Assembly (NCBI GenBank): GCA_024449915.1
Contig: JAMZAV010001825.1
Span: forward strand, 1-64,000
Origin: Sweltsa coloradensis
Lineage: Eukaryota; Arthropoda; Insecta; Plecoptera; Chloroperlidae
Direction: 5' to 3'
DNA length: 64,000 nt
Shown here: one piece after another, positions 41,701 to 54,982 of the stretch
Layout: every line of letters starts with the position of its first letter
Numbering within the stretch: the stretch's first letter is position 1
Translations under genes and position numbers: made by a program
The notes under the pieces: model-generated
Told to the model about the DNA's origin: nothing
What the model saw: the letters and a program-made list of their open reading frames with translations, nothing else
Databases searched by the model: none

Positions 41701-44700
41701 AATTAAAAAGTAAGTACGTAGGAAATATATTTTTTAATACTACATAATATAATATATATTTTATTTTCATGTTGAATAGTAGCATGCGTTGTGAGTTTAA
41801 GCAGAAGGCAATGCCAGCAACCTTACTAACACATGCATACTTACCATGCATATAACAAACACACCTAACATGACAATGACACACCTAAGCCTACTTCCTC
41901 TGTTCCTCATTAAAGTACACTGTCCATTGAAGGCCACACATCCTTTATAGCAGCCGTGAACTAAAATAAATAAATTTGTATTTCGAGTACTACTCACTTT
42001 AGCCATGTATGTCATCATTTTTCTTCACTGGCACGAGAAAGCGAATGTATGTTAACAATTCTAGTTGCATGTAAATGTCCTGGCATGTAGAGAAATGCAA
42101 GATGTACAAAATTAACTCCTTAGATGCTAAGTTTAGATGATTCTCAACACTATATGTTTAGAATGTAGTTTGCGTATAGGTATAGATGAGGCCTAAATGG
42201 CTAGGATACTTAAACTGGGTTGGGTTATAGCAGCTTAAGTGTATAGAATGTAGTCTAGACTTGTGAACCTTATATGTGCTAACTTACCATAGATCAATTG
42301 TAATAGTTATCAATCTTATCATTTACACAATTGAGACTATTCCTATGTATAGGTGTTAAAATTGTATGGCTCCGTTACGGACGACCATCTACTAAATGTA
42401 ACAGATTATTTCTATCAGTATTAAATATTTATTTAAGTTAGATCATAGGTACTACAAAATGCTGGTAATTTAACAAATAGTAACTTTGAAGCAATTGCAA
42501 AATTAATCTATTTCCATTTGCTACTGCATAGTTATTATGTTGAGACGTCGCACTGGTAAAACAGTATAAAACCGTACCATAGACCTTATTTTTTTAATGA
42601 ATGCAAACCATAGTTTATTATATTTCTGTAAGATATATGTTAATAATAATTATATGGTCTATTATCTGGCAAGTGTATGTGTGTATTATTAACACAATGG
42701 CATCACGATAGAAACTTATGTTTTGTATTATTTAAAGCTTGTTTGAAGTAGGTAAAACTATTAAGAAGAGTATTTTAATATTTTTTAAACCTTTTACTTC
42801 TTTACTTTAACTTTTTGTAAATTTATGCTAGTAAATGACATAATGAGTATTATGTTTACACAGTATTAAATAATGTTAACTGGTTGTTATGTTATTATAA
42901 TAGTTATTAACTTATTATACAGTAGGTAGAATTAACATCTAGCCATAGAGGTTATCTCATTGTAAAATCAATATGATTGATTAGCAGCTGTTGATCTAGG
43001 AAGAAAAGTGGGAACACATGATTAATGTTAACCCATTGTTCTAGTTCTTACTAGAAGTAATTTACAACTTTCATCATAGGTTATCTCATTGTGAAACAAC
43101 AACAAGGTAACGTGAGATCACATTTGTGTACATATGCCTACATTGAGCCACCAAATTATGTAGGATTTTGGGCATAGGGGTATATACTGGTGAAAAACTG
43201 AAATAATAATTTGAATTCCTATCCATGCCAAAAATGATGCATTAAGTGGGAAAAAGTTCCTACCCAAAGATAGCAGAGGAAAAGATTCACGATATTCAAT
43301 ATTTTGTGCTAGTAGTTGCTCAAACGTATCACATTCCAATGGTGATTTACATGTTGCTGATTTTCACACTTGCAAAACAAGACAAAAGTATTGCACATGC
43401 ATTGAAATAAACAATTGCATTGGATACCAATGAGGGCATTCTCCATCTTTAAGAATGTTTACCTTGCATTTATTTGCATGCGTGCAGCAAGCGAGAGTTT
43501 CTGGGTAAATTCCAGTCATATTTTGTCAGCAGTGCTCTCTCGTAATAATTGAGACCTCATTGTATTTTTTTCTCCCACTGTATTGACCAATGCAAAGTAC
43601 TCTAAATCTCCATGCACTCACCAAAAGTCCGATATAGGAGACATAAGAGGACCTAAGGCCAATGAGGTTTGTCATTGGTATAGCCTGTCTTTCATAACCG
43701 CATAGACAAATGTGATTATTTTAGTTTTTGGCCATAATACCCCTTTAACGAAAGAAAATGTTGCTGACTGTTTTTTGTGTATATTTTACGTAGGACATGC
43801 CCACAAGGTCCCTTAAATTAACTAATTGTTAAATAATGTATGTTGTGATTCAAACCAGAAAACGTTGTGAAATAAATAGTGCATATAATATGCAATTGTT
43901 ATATGAGTGGAATTAACAAACTTTATTTACACAGTTCTACATGATTGGGTATACGCCATCTCAGTTTTGAAGTCTAATGGAAGCCGAACCGTAACCGAAT
44001 GGCAATGTGTCCATTTTTAATTCAAAATCTTCACTACCGCAATTTGTATCCATTTTCGCAAGCAGTTTCAGAGTGAGTGTGTTATTTTATTTCCAATCTG
44101 CGATTATAGTAACTTCTTAAAGGGATTGTTTATACCAATCTACTTAATTATAAATTACAAACAGTGCATGATTTTCTTAATTAGATTGAAAATTCCATTA
44201 GGTTAGCTTTTAATGTGAGTGCTAAATGCTCCATAGTAATTATTAATGACATTTATGTTTTTGTTATATCACAAAAAGCATATCAATTGTTTTCTCTATG
44301 TTTATACATTTATCTTGCAACCTATTAAGATCTTGGACGGCTATACGTAGCATTGCAATCAAAGACTATTGAAGTACTATTGAAGCTTATTACACCATTC
44401 AATTAGGTCATCTTATTTTTAATAAATAATATTATCTTATCCACATGGTAGCAAGTAGTATGTAATGAATGCTTTATGTAAGGTGTGGGTGGTCCTTTAT
44501 CTTTTAGGTTATGAAGTACCAATATAACCACAGATGGAAAGGAGTAATTAATAATTAATATACCTTTTTTTAAACATAACTTAATGATATTAATGCCCAT
44601 ATTCATAGACCATAGTTGTTTCCGTGGCAACGGACCCACGGCCACCCTGTTGCTGGGGATTTAGTTGTTATATTTATGGGAAATAACTCTGAACTTGTAA

Positions 44701-45085
44701 CTTGTTCTTGTGCTTCCTCCTGATACTGGGTAGGCAAAGCAACTCGCCTGCGTATTTGAACAGGCGTGTATCGCGTCTAGCTCTGTTAGCTCTTGCACAG
44801 GGGCTGCTTACTAGTATTCGTTGCACAGTCCTTCGTCACTGAGTGGTGCCAACTTCTTAGTATCATTGTGATCACTGATCAGTGTTCTTTGATGTACCGG
44901 TACTTGTCCATTTAGGCTTCGACCTCGAGCCCTGTTGAAAAAGTAATTTACCGATGAAGGTTGTGAGTTCACCAAAATACGTTTTCCAAAATATGCATAA
45001 AACAGTAGTTTTAAAGTAAAACTAACATCATTAGTCACAGTATTTTGTAAATACCAAATTTTTAAAAAATAGGTTTTCTTGGTTG
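41701..45085. other. Intergenic stretch, no gene recognised
   Basis: AT-rich with only short open frames and no domain. A TTAA next to AT-rich GGGG/CCCC ends occurs near 43740 (CATAATACCCCTTTAA) and near 44117 (TTAAAGGGATTG), possibly worn TTAA-type ends. An RFX X-box-like GTTTCCGTGGCAAC lies at about 44617. Confidence 0.4.
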
Positions 45086-45465
45086 ATGCATACTTCCGCT
45101 ATTGCTACTTTTATGAATGATTTTGTGTACTAATTTGTGCAAAAAGTATAGGTACGATTCGGATGGTTGATATTTTTATTCTAGTTTACACTCGCCTTTG
45201 ACTATGCAATGAGGTATTTTGAATTGTATAGCTTTCGTATTTTAAGTTTACGATTTTTTTCTTACGGTGGTACAAATACCATCAACGTACCGAAAAATGT
45301 AAAACATTTTTAAATGCAAGGTATTTAAGCTATACATCAAAATGCCTCATTGCCCAATCAAAGGTGAGCATAAGCTATTATAAAAATATCAGCCACCCAA
45401 AACGTATACTTTTTGCACAACTTGGCACCCAAAATTGTAAAAGTAGCAATAGCGGAAGTATGCAT
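45086..45465. mobile_element. Foldback element, about 380 bp
   Basis: ATGCATACTTCCGCTATTGC at the left and its complement at the right. Arms run about 180 bp (GTGCAAAAAGTATA, AATGAGGTATTTTGA and complements). No ORF. Confidence 0.65.
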
Positions 45466-45529
45466 TCCTTAAGTAAAGTAAAGTAAAAAAAAGTAAAGTG
45501 AGAAAATCTTAGGCCAATCGGTAAAGTTT

Positions 45530-46190
45530 TAGGGATACGAAATTATACATGAGTCAAAAGTGGTATAATTTAACTAAATTGCATTTAACTGGAGATTAAT
45601 TAATTAAGTATATTTTTCATTTATTATTTACTCTTAAAAATGCTTTCATTTGATACCCAAGTTGACTATGTCGTGTTTATTTTGCACATAAAATTTAGAT
45701 TATAAATGATTGATTGTCATTAATTGAATTAACTTGATTAATGGGAAAATTACAAGAACTCAGGTTTGGGGCCACCATTTTTTTCTTTCTTTGTGCTTGT
45801 TTTGTTTTAATTTGATACACCAGTTGATTGTGGTTCGTGAAATTCCGATAATTTATTCCGATAAAATTAATTATTAATTTCATTAATCAATTAATCTGTA
45901 AGTTGTAGGAATTTCGTTGGGGCCATCAAAATTTGGATTTATTGGCATCATGTTATTAAAGTGGAAAGGTTTTATGACAATTGGCTAAGTTTTATGTATA
46001 GAACATTATTACATAAGTCAAAAGAGGTAAAAATTAACTAAAATGTAATTAATTAGATGATTAATTAATTAATTTTAAATATTTTTCCGGATATTTATTT
46101 GTTGTAAAATAAGCTTTTATTTGATATCAATGTCGACTATGTAGTCTCTTTGTTAAATATATTTTTTGATTAATAACAAAGTTTTAGGAT
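45530..46190. repeat. Diverged direct repeat, two units
   Basis: Units near 45530-45700 and 46000-46180 share the order TAAGTTTTA.., ACAT-AGTCAAAAG-GGTA, AATTAATTAA, TTTCATTTGATA-C-A-GT and GACTATGT-GT. Strongly diverged. Confidence 0.4.
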
Positions 46191-46359
46191 CTCAACTTGG
46201 GGCCATCGATTTCTGGATTCCTTGTGATCATATTAGTAGATACACAAAATTTCATGCTTTCTTCACGATTTACACGATTGTTTCATGTACTAGAGCTTAT
46301 GGTCTCCACTATTAATAAAGATTAGGAGCCTACATCACAATGTAGTAATGGGTAAGTAG

Positions 46360-46760
46360 TCAAATAATATAAGTTACTGCTGAGCAGTAGATGTGTTTAT
46401 TACGACGGCGCATAGGCATACAATACTTCAACTTGCCTGTATTCGATGTGACCCCGTACACATTCCCCAACACTAGAGTATCCCTACTCTTCCTCCTCTC
46501 CCTGCCTTCCATCAACCTCTTGACTAGCACCATCTTGTGACAGGGTTGTCCGTCCATTTGTTCGGGTACACCAGCCGGACAACTACACAGCGCTATGAAG
46601 GGCTGGGGTCCCGGCTGACACTTCTCCTTGTTCTCGCAAGGGTTGGGTCGACACGGGTCGCTTGCTTTCGGACGACCGTTTCGGTGCTTTCGGTGGCGTT
46701 TGCGATCGGTCGTCGTCTCGCCGACAGTCGCTTGTGGTGAAGGTCTGGTTGCGAAGTCGG
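46360..46760 (-). CDS. Terminal exon: EGF-like domain and basic tail
   Basis: Acceptor GATTTACAG, then 132 codons and TGA at 46360. After a Thr/Arg/His-rich linker (RKRHRKHRNGRPK) comes CRPNPCENKEKC, LCSCPAGVP and DGQPC, whose six Cys are spaced like an EGF module. The last 57 residues are basic (RLMEGRERRKSRD, PMRRRNKH) with two more Cys. They could bind matrix polysaccharide, but that is inference. Confidence 0.75.
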
Positions 46761-47408
46761 CTGTAAATCAGGGCGAGATCATCCTTAATTGTTAAAATTT
46801 ATTTTGAGAAATGGTAGGGTATTATAGGTCGCGTTGTTTTACCCGCATCATCGCGAGAAAAAGACAGATTTATCAATCGAGACAAATCTCCTAAAAATAA
46901 GAAACATTGTGTCACTGCTCGTGTGTAACTCATTTTGCCATTCGTTCCAACCGATCAATTTTCATCCATAGGTACCAAACGATTTATGCAAAATTAAAGG
47001 TGATTTGAAAAAGGCCTTTAAAATTCCCAGAAATGGGTCACTTTTATTGTAAAAGGTCTGTATGAGAAAAAGACGATGGGCCAAAGGAACGCGTTTCGCC
47101 GTTTCTCGTCTACTGCAAGGCTATTTTATCGATGCAGAGTCTCGGCAAAATAAAACATCCAGCCTGGTTCACTCACACCCTTTGTCACGAGTTATTAAGA
47201 AAAAGTCTACACAACAGTTTTTGAAAATGAAAGTTAATGATATTCTGAAATGTTCTTTAGTGTGTTGGCGTAATGAAACGCCTTCAGATGTTGAATGCTG
47301 GCCTAACATACAAATTGCGCGATCGTATAATATGAGGTTCAGTTATAATGTCATACAGAAAACATAGTACAAGAACGTAAGAGGGTTGTTACTTGATTTT
47401 TGTATGCT

Positions 47409-47499
<91 letters not shown>

Positions 47500-50400
47500 G
47501 TATTTATTGACAACGGGACGTAAGTGCAATATAATATACATAGTTATACAGTAACTAAACGTTAAACTTAATTCACCAAGAAGTAAATTGAACATCGAAG
47601 CCAGTGGTATGTGGTCTTATTACTATCACAATGATTTGAACATGTCGGCCGTACCAAACATTATAATTACTTTAGCAATTATGTTGTAAATCACATTTTC
47701 GTTGATCTTGACCCATTTCCTATAATCAATCCGTATTCCGTTACTATAACAGGGAGTCATGGTTGCGGAATGGAGCTTTTTGGACATTCAGGAGCGCAAT
47801 CCAAGCACACTAGAGATTAATTTTAGTAGTTTCTGAACTAGTAGTCGTACCTTGACAATTAGAGTCTACCGTAGTATTCCACTCTCCAGCGGAGCATGTG
47901 ATAATCTTGTGTTCGGCCTGGATGTTTGGTAGAGAGTACCCCTCATTGCAGGCGTAGCGGCAAGTGGTGCCCTCTGCGAGGAGGTCCCCCTTGTCGTCGT
48001 CTGACATCTTACAGCTGCAAGATAGAACACAGGTGAATGACGTGGCCCACCGAGCTCCTATAGCAGCCCAGCACTCACTCAGTGCATGCAGAACAACTTA
48101 AATCGGGATAGCAGGGTAGCAACATATTTTCTTTTGTGTGTTTCATTATTTTTCAATTTCTTTAAAGTTAGTTTTGCTGATGGTTACAGAAAATTAATAT
48201 ATTTATAAGGCGTTTCACACCACCTTTTTTTAGCACACCAATCCAATATACAGTACACATATTATTGTGTGTTCATAACTATTTACTGTGTGTAATGAAC
48301 GCAAATCCTATTTTATTGGTAAGTAGTTAACGAATGAGTTGCACTGTTTATTTGTTTTAAAATAAGTTAAATTGTGGCTATAAAGATAAGTATTTCCATT
48401 CGATTCCGTATCTCAGAGAAGAAAGCAAATATAAAGCTTCTTGCGAGGTATGATTCAAATAAGAACAAAAAAGCTTTATGCTTGAAGTGAAGGAAATAAG
48501 CCTATTAGAAGTGTAATTGGGAGACCGGAGTTCTTTGCTGAGACGGATTTAGTAATTTATGGATTGATTTCCATTTAAATAGATGAATGAAATGAAAATG
48601 AATGAAATGAATTATATTATCTGTACTATTAGGTAGCGCTGGCTCCTATGGGCGCACGTACAAACCGTGCGACACCAATATGGGGAAGGCTGCGGTTCAA
48701 ACCCGTTTGAGGCATGGACGTTTATTACACGCATTTTCTCATCTATCTATTCAATCAGCTTATTGCAGGGTATATAAATTAAAAAATCACCATCCAAAGT
48801 CACAATTTAAAAAATCCCATAAAAGTAGATTTCAGAAGTTAAACATTTTCCGTCTGAGTGGGGATTTGAACCCAGGATCTTCTGTATTGGAAGTTTTTAA
48901 AATGTGTGTTTTTGAAACTTAGAAGGTGTTTGAATTTACTAAATTCACATAAGCGGCTGAAGCTATTTGTGCTGGAGTTCCCGAATACCTCGCAAGGATC
49001 CATAGAACCGGCACCTCCACTAAATTTCAGAGTCGATAGTAAAGTAATAAGCTACATCAAACATTATAATATTAAGTTACACCCTTTAATTGTTTTATTA
49101 TTACTTGAAAATTAATTAATTGAAAAATTAATTAATTCTTTGTTCACGATTTAAAAAATTCTTGTGAATACATTTTATCCACCGTTTATTTAAAATTTTA
49201 AATTGATTAAAAATACAATTACCTTCACCTTCAATATAATATTCTTCCAATCACTTTTGTTGTAAACAATGTTATCAGTTTGAGGTCATACCTTATTATC
49301 AGTATATTTATGATTGACTGTGACCCAACTGAATAGAGAATTCAGAATAGAGCCACCAAATTGATTTTAGGGAAAGGGAATTTTAACCCTGAGTGCTATA
49401 GTTCACGGCATTTAACTGTGACATTCCTTCCACTGAAAATGTTTGAAATCAAGCTAATACAAGTTGATGTCGATCCTTACCACAGAATATCCACTAGTGA
49501 AAGACAACACTCTCTAGAAAAAACACGGGCGAATATTTTTTTAAACGATATGTCTCGTTGTTGAATCTTTTGCCAAGGGATTTAAAATCAACATTGGTAT
49601 TAAGAAGTTTTTAATCGGCAATTTTTAGAGATTTTTTCGTTGATGTGGGAAGTGTTTTTAATATGTTTTATTAATATTATGTTGTGTTTATATGATAACC
49701 GTAATTTTAACATGATACGACTTTTTTGTAATGTGGTGATATAGTGTCAACAAGGGTAACATGTATGAAAGACTACGGGGCAGATGCTCTTCATTCTATG
49801 TTATTTCCTTTCTTATGAATGGCATGTTTAATATGTTAATTAATATGAAAAGTGAATGCAAAATATTAATAAAATAATATTAAATAAATAACTGTGCATG
49901 TTATTATAGAGTGAATGCCCTCGACCCACCTGAGCCTACCGTTCTCGGGGCTCATGGGCGTCGCACATCCAGTGGTGGTGATACAGGTGGGCAGGGGCTG
50001 GGTCCACCGCTGGTTGTCGTCACACTCTGTGGTGGAGGGGCCCAGAGGGTGGTACCCTCGCCGGCAAGACATGTGACACTTGGAGCCCCACGCGTTCTCC
50101 GCCGAACAGTTGGCGACGAGGTTGTCTGGAAGCATCAGCGGGATACACCTGCGGACTGAACGAACATAAGCATCAGCGGGGGACACCTGCGGACTGAACG
50201 AACATAAGCATCAGCGGGGGACACCTGCGGACTGAACGAACATAAGCATCAGCGGGGGACACCTGCGGACTGAACGAACATAAGCATCAGCGGGGGACAC
50301 CTGCGGACTGAACGAACATAAGCATCAGCGGGGGACACCTGCGGACTGAACGAACATAAGCATCAGCGGGGGACACCTGCGGACTGAACGAACATAAGCA

Positions 50401-53400
50401 TCAGCGGGGACACCTGCGGACTCAACGAACATAAGCATCAGCGGGGACACCTGCGGACTGAACGAACATAAGCATCAGCGGGGGACACCTGCGGACTGAA
50501 CGAACATAAGCATCAGCGGGGGACACCTGCGGACTGAACGAACATAAGCATCAGCGGGGGACACCTGCGGACTGAACGAACATAAGCATCAGCGCGGGAC
50601 ACCTGCGGACTGAACGAACATAAGCATCAGCGCGGGACACCTGCGGACTGAACGAACATAAGCATCAGCGCGGGACACCTGCGGACTGAACGAACATAAG
50701 CATCAGCGGGGGACACCTGCGGACTGAACGAACATAAGCATCAGCGGGGGACACCTGCGGACTGAACGAACATAAGCATCAGCGGGGGACACCTGCGGAC
50801 TGAACGAACATAAGCATCAGCGGGGGACACCTGCGGACTGAACGAACAAAAGCATCAGCGGGGGACACCTGCGGACTGAACGAACATGTTAACTATGTGC
50901 ACTGCTCTTGTTGGATGAGCGAAGCGAAGACAACAATTTCAATTACCCCGAGAAATATAGCTCGGTTTTTTCTCCGGTTTGTTCGCGCTCTACCGGGCAA
51001 ACGCATATATGCAATCCAATGAAATTATAAGAGGACCTTCGAAATCTCTGAACTTAGATCTGTCAAGTTTTGGGTACAATCTAAGTAATATTTCTTATGA
51101 ATATCGTACTTTTACGATTTTTTATGCTATTTTTTAAACGCGATATTTTCGTGATATTTGAGCCGATTCTGACCAAACGTGTGGGACTACAACGTTCATA
51201 TTTTCCATGGACATTAAGAGGGTATGCTGAGGCTCGAACGGAGGCGAGTTTAAGCGCTCAGCTTTCTGGATTTTTCGGGTAAACGGTTTATAACCCCATT
51301 ATAAAATTTCATACTAACGTTTATAAAGAATAAATCTATGTTATCCATTATGCGTATTCCTGAATTAATTCATGATTTTGAATTAAAATTTAGTGAAATC
51401 ACCCAAATTTACTCAATTTTGGTCAACTTCGGGAATTTATTCCAAGTGTACAGATTTTTTAAACTCAAATTTGCATACTGAATATCAACGTTTAAATCAA
51501 TGTGAACGCGCAGGTTAATTTGGTTTTATCGTAGATAAACGGTTTGGTGGGAATTTCCAGAATTGTAATCCATGTTTTGGATTTCCCATTTTTTCACGTT
51601 TTGGACTTATGTCTCGCAAGTCGCAATGGATCTTTAAGGCTTATTTTGTGCAACCAATTACGGATATCAATATAAAAGTACTTTATTAACATCCATTCAA
51701 AATTTGGTAATGATATTACCAACCGTTCAGCAGAAATCATCAACACCTGTTTGCGCGCATTTGAGTTGGTCCAAGCTCAGCGTACCCTCTTAAGGTAATG
51801 GTGATCGTGATGTAGTGCCTTTTGAAAGTAAAAATTGAAAAAGTTAGTCAGAATTCATAGAAACTTGAAAATGTAATGAGATCCCACGCACATAAAAAAC
51901 TAAGTAGTCATCAGCTCATCCATAAACGCGACTGGAAAAGGCGTTCGCGAAGCGGCCTAGTGAAGTAGACAGCTCAATCAAATACAGTATAGCTTGTTTG
52001 TGGTGTGCGGGTACCTAAAATTTCAGATCGGTTCGGGTATTTGATTAAACCCGATTGTAAAAAAGGCACCAGTTTAAAAAAAAATACATATTTTTTAAAA
52101 TGGTGGAGGTGCCGGTCCAGGATTTACAAACATTATTGGTGGAGGTGCCAGTCCACACTATTACAAAATGCCATTCAATAAAAATACAGACAATACGTAT
52201 GAATTAGGAGAAAATCACAATGTAAAATTTTAATATCCATTTTTACATGCAATATAATTATAAACGGTAATTTCTTTGCCCGACCTGACTCGAAAACCAG
52301 AAGCTGTTTAACCCAACCCGACTGTAAAACCTCTACCCGCCCAGTCCTTCCTATAGTTGTTATAGTTACTTTTAAATATGGGGTTCCGTCGGGGTTGAGG
52401 GGAGGCCGGTTGTGCCGAACCATAGGCATAAATAATATTATGGTACAGGTACCACACTTTTAACATGTTAGTTCCTCTCCTTTATCAATTTTTTTTCTCG
52501 ATTTCTCATCACTTACTATGAATGTGAAAGTATGCCAATCGGCTAGATTCTACTAGTAATTAGACCTATTGTTTGTCTAATATCGAGACAACATCAACTA
52601 TTTTATTTTAATGTTTTGAAATCGTAATATCATTTTACTTATTATGGCAATTATGGTAGTTTACGTATACCATCGGAAAGGACCTGTGAAATATTTTATT
52701 GAATCTTGAACTTTCTCTTTCAGAAGATTTGGCAACAAAGAGGGCAAACGGGTACTGAGAATAATACGTAAATAAATCGTTGCTCTACCTACCAACGACG
52801 TTGTACCGGAAGCGACACGTCTCCAATGTTTTCTGTCGGAAGACCAGCCTCGCCGTGATCACGTGAGCGCCCTCCGAGAGGGGGAATCCTGGTCTGATTC
52901 CCGACAGAAGTTCGAGTTTCACTTCCGGTGTCCAAGACCTGAGGACAGAATTATTAATATCAGTCCAAAAGAGATAAACCCTTCGATCAAACCTCTCTGT
53001 TGGCACATAACGGTTGTAGTCATTACCAGATGACTTTTTAATGTCACTCTTTTTAGATTTATTGTCAATTACAATGTTTATTTCATTGGGAACTAATAAC
53101 TTGATATGAATGAAGACAATAAAATACAATTTATTTAATTGTTAAAGAAAAATAGGATCAGTGGGATGATGCTTACCGTTGATGGCAAGGTTTTATAGTT
53201 GGTTTCTCTAGAGGCGCGTACTTCGTTCCTTTAGTGGCCACCACTGCTCGGTCTGCCGGACACTTGTAGCACGGGTCTGGTACAGCCGGCTCGTCTTGCG
53301 CCAGCCCTCGGCCTGAAACCACACACGTTGGATACCTTGGATTAATGATACAAGGCACATTGAAGACCCTGGATGGATAAGTAATACCTCAGTGGTAATC

Positions 53401-54807
53401 AAGGTGCGTGGAAGCGCACCGGGCCAAGCCACGCGCGGCTCCGCTTCCACTAGTGCCTATTACCGCACGCCTACTTTAGCACTTAACATGGTGTCGCCGA
53501 CGCGAAACCATGTGAGATAAAAACCTGCAACTTGCTTCAATCGATGGACTTTTACTATGAGATGACCCATTTCAAGTTTCATCCCGATCTGCTGATGCGT
53601 CTAGAAGTTATTCAGACGTCAAGATCGTTCAAAAATACTTTCTTCTTGGTGTTGGGTGGGTGGGTGGCTGGCTGGCTGGCTGGCTGACGAATTATGTATC
53701 AGTTTGTGGGCCCTCAATGGATAATGTTAGAGAAGCCAAAATTTGCACCGATGTCAGTCATCTCAGTGGCCATGTGATATACAAACGGTAATTGGATTAG
53801 ATGCCCGGAAGCTGAGATAATGCAATTTTTTTTTAAATTTATAACTGAGATGCTCAAACGTTTTAATTATCAATGAGTGAGATTTTATTTTGAATCATTG
53901 TAAATAAAGTAATTTTCTCTACTTGGATGCTAACTTCCATACCGTGTACGTTCTAAAAAAAATTATTGATATACCATACAAAAATTCAAAAACTTGCAAA
54001 AAAAAAAGGGCCAAGCTGAAAACGAGGAAGATACAAGTGGCTCAACTGCATAAAGTGGTGAGATCTAGAAGTGTGGCCAAGCCCATTATTTTGCTTAAAA
54101 TAATAAATATATTTATTAAACATATAATAAATTAATAATATATCAATATCCATATTATTATGTAACTATAATTATGAAATAAATAAGTTAACAAAAATAA
54201 CATTAAAATAAAATAAATTTATTTAAACATTTACATGTGGAAATATCAAAATTAACAGACGCCATTCAAAATTAAAAGCTTGGTCGATGGATTTGGATTA
54301 GTTATGTTTTGGTTAGTCAGTAACGACAACTAAGTCAAAAATTCATCGACCAAGCTTTTAATTTTGAATGGCGTCTGTTAATTTTGATATTTCCACATGT
54401 AAAAGTTTCAATAAATTTATTTAATGTTTATGTTATTTTTGTTAACTATATTTAATTCATAATTATAGTCAGATAATAATGTGGATATTGATATATTATT
54501 AATTTACTATATAATTGATAAATATATTTATTATTTTAAGCAAAACAATGGGCTTGACCACACTTCTAGATATCACCACTTTATGCAGTTGAGCCACTTG
54601 TATCTTCCTCGTTTTCGGCTTGGCCCCTTTTTTTGCAAGTTTTTGCATTTTTGTATGGTAAATACGTTACATTAGAGACCCTGGATTATGTTGCAAACTG
54701 TAGATAAGTAACATACGATGGACAGCATTGGTAAGGTGACAACCTATGCATAATTTTAAAAAATCCCTTGAGGCATTTTGTCTTGTGAGATTTGAACTTG
54801 TGGAGAG

Positions 54808-54888
<81 letters not shown>

Positions 54889-54890
54889 AA

Positions 54891-54982
<92 letters not shown>

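Noticed and set aside
47062..47367. 101-codon plus-strand frame
   Set aside because: No known domain, no start context or splice support, and it is antisense within an intron.
50161..50886. CRISPR-like array
   Set aside because: Units are contiguous with no variable spacers. It is a eukaryotic minisatellite derived from an exon border.
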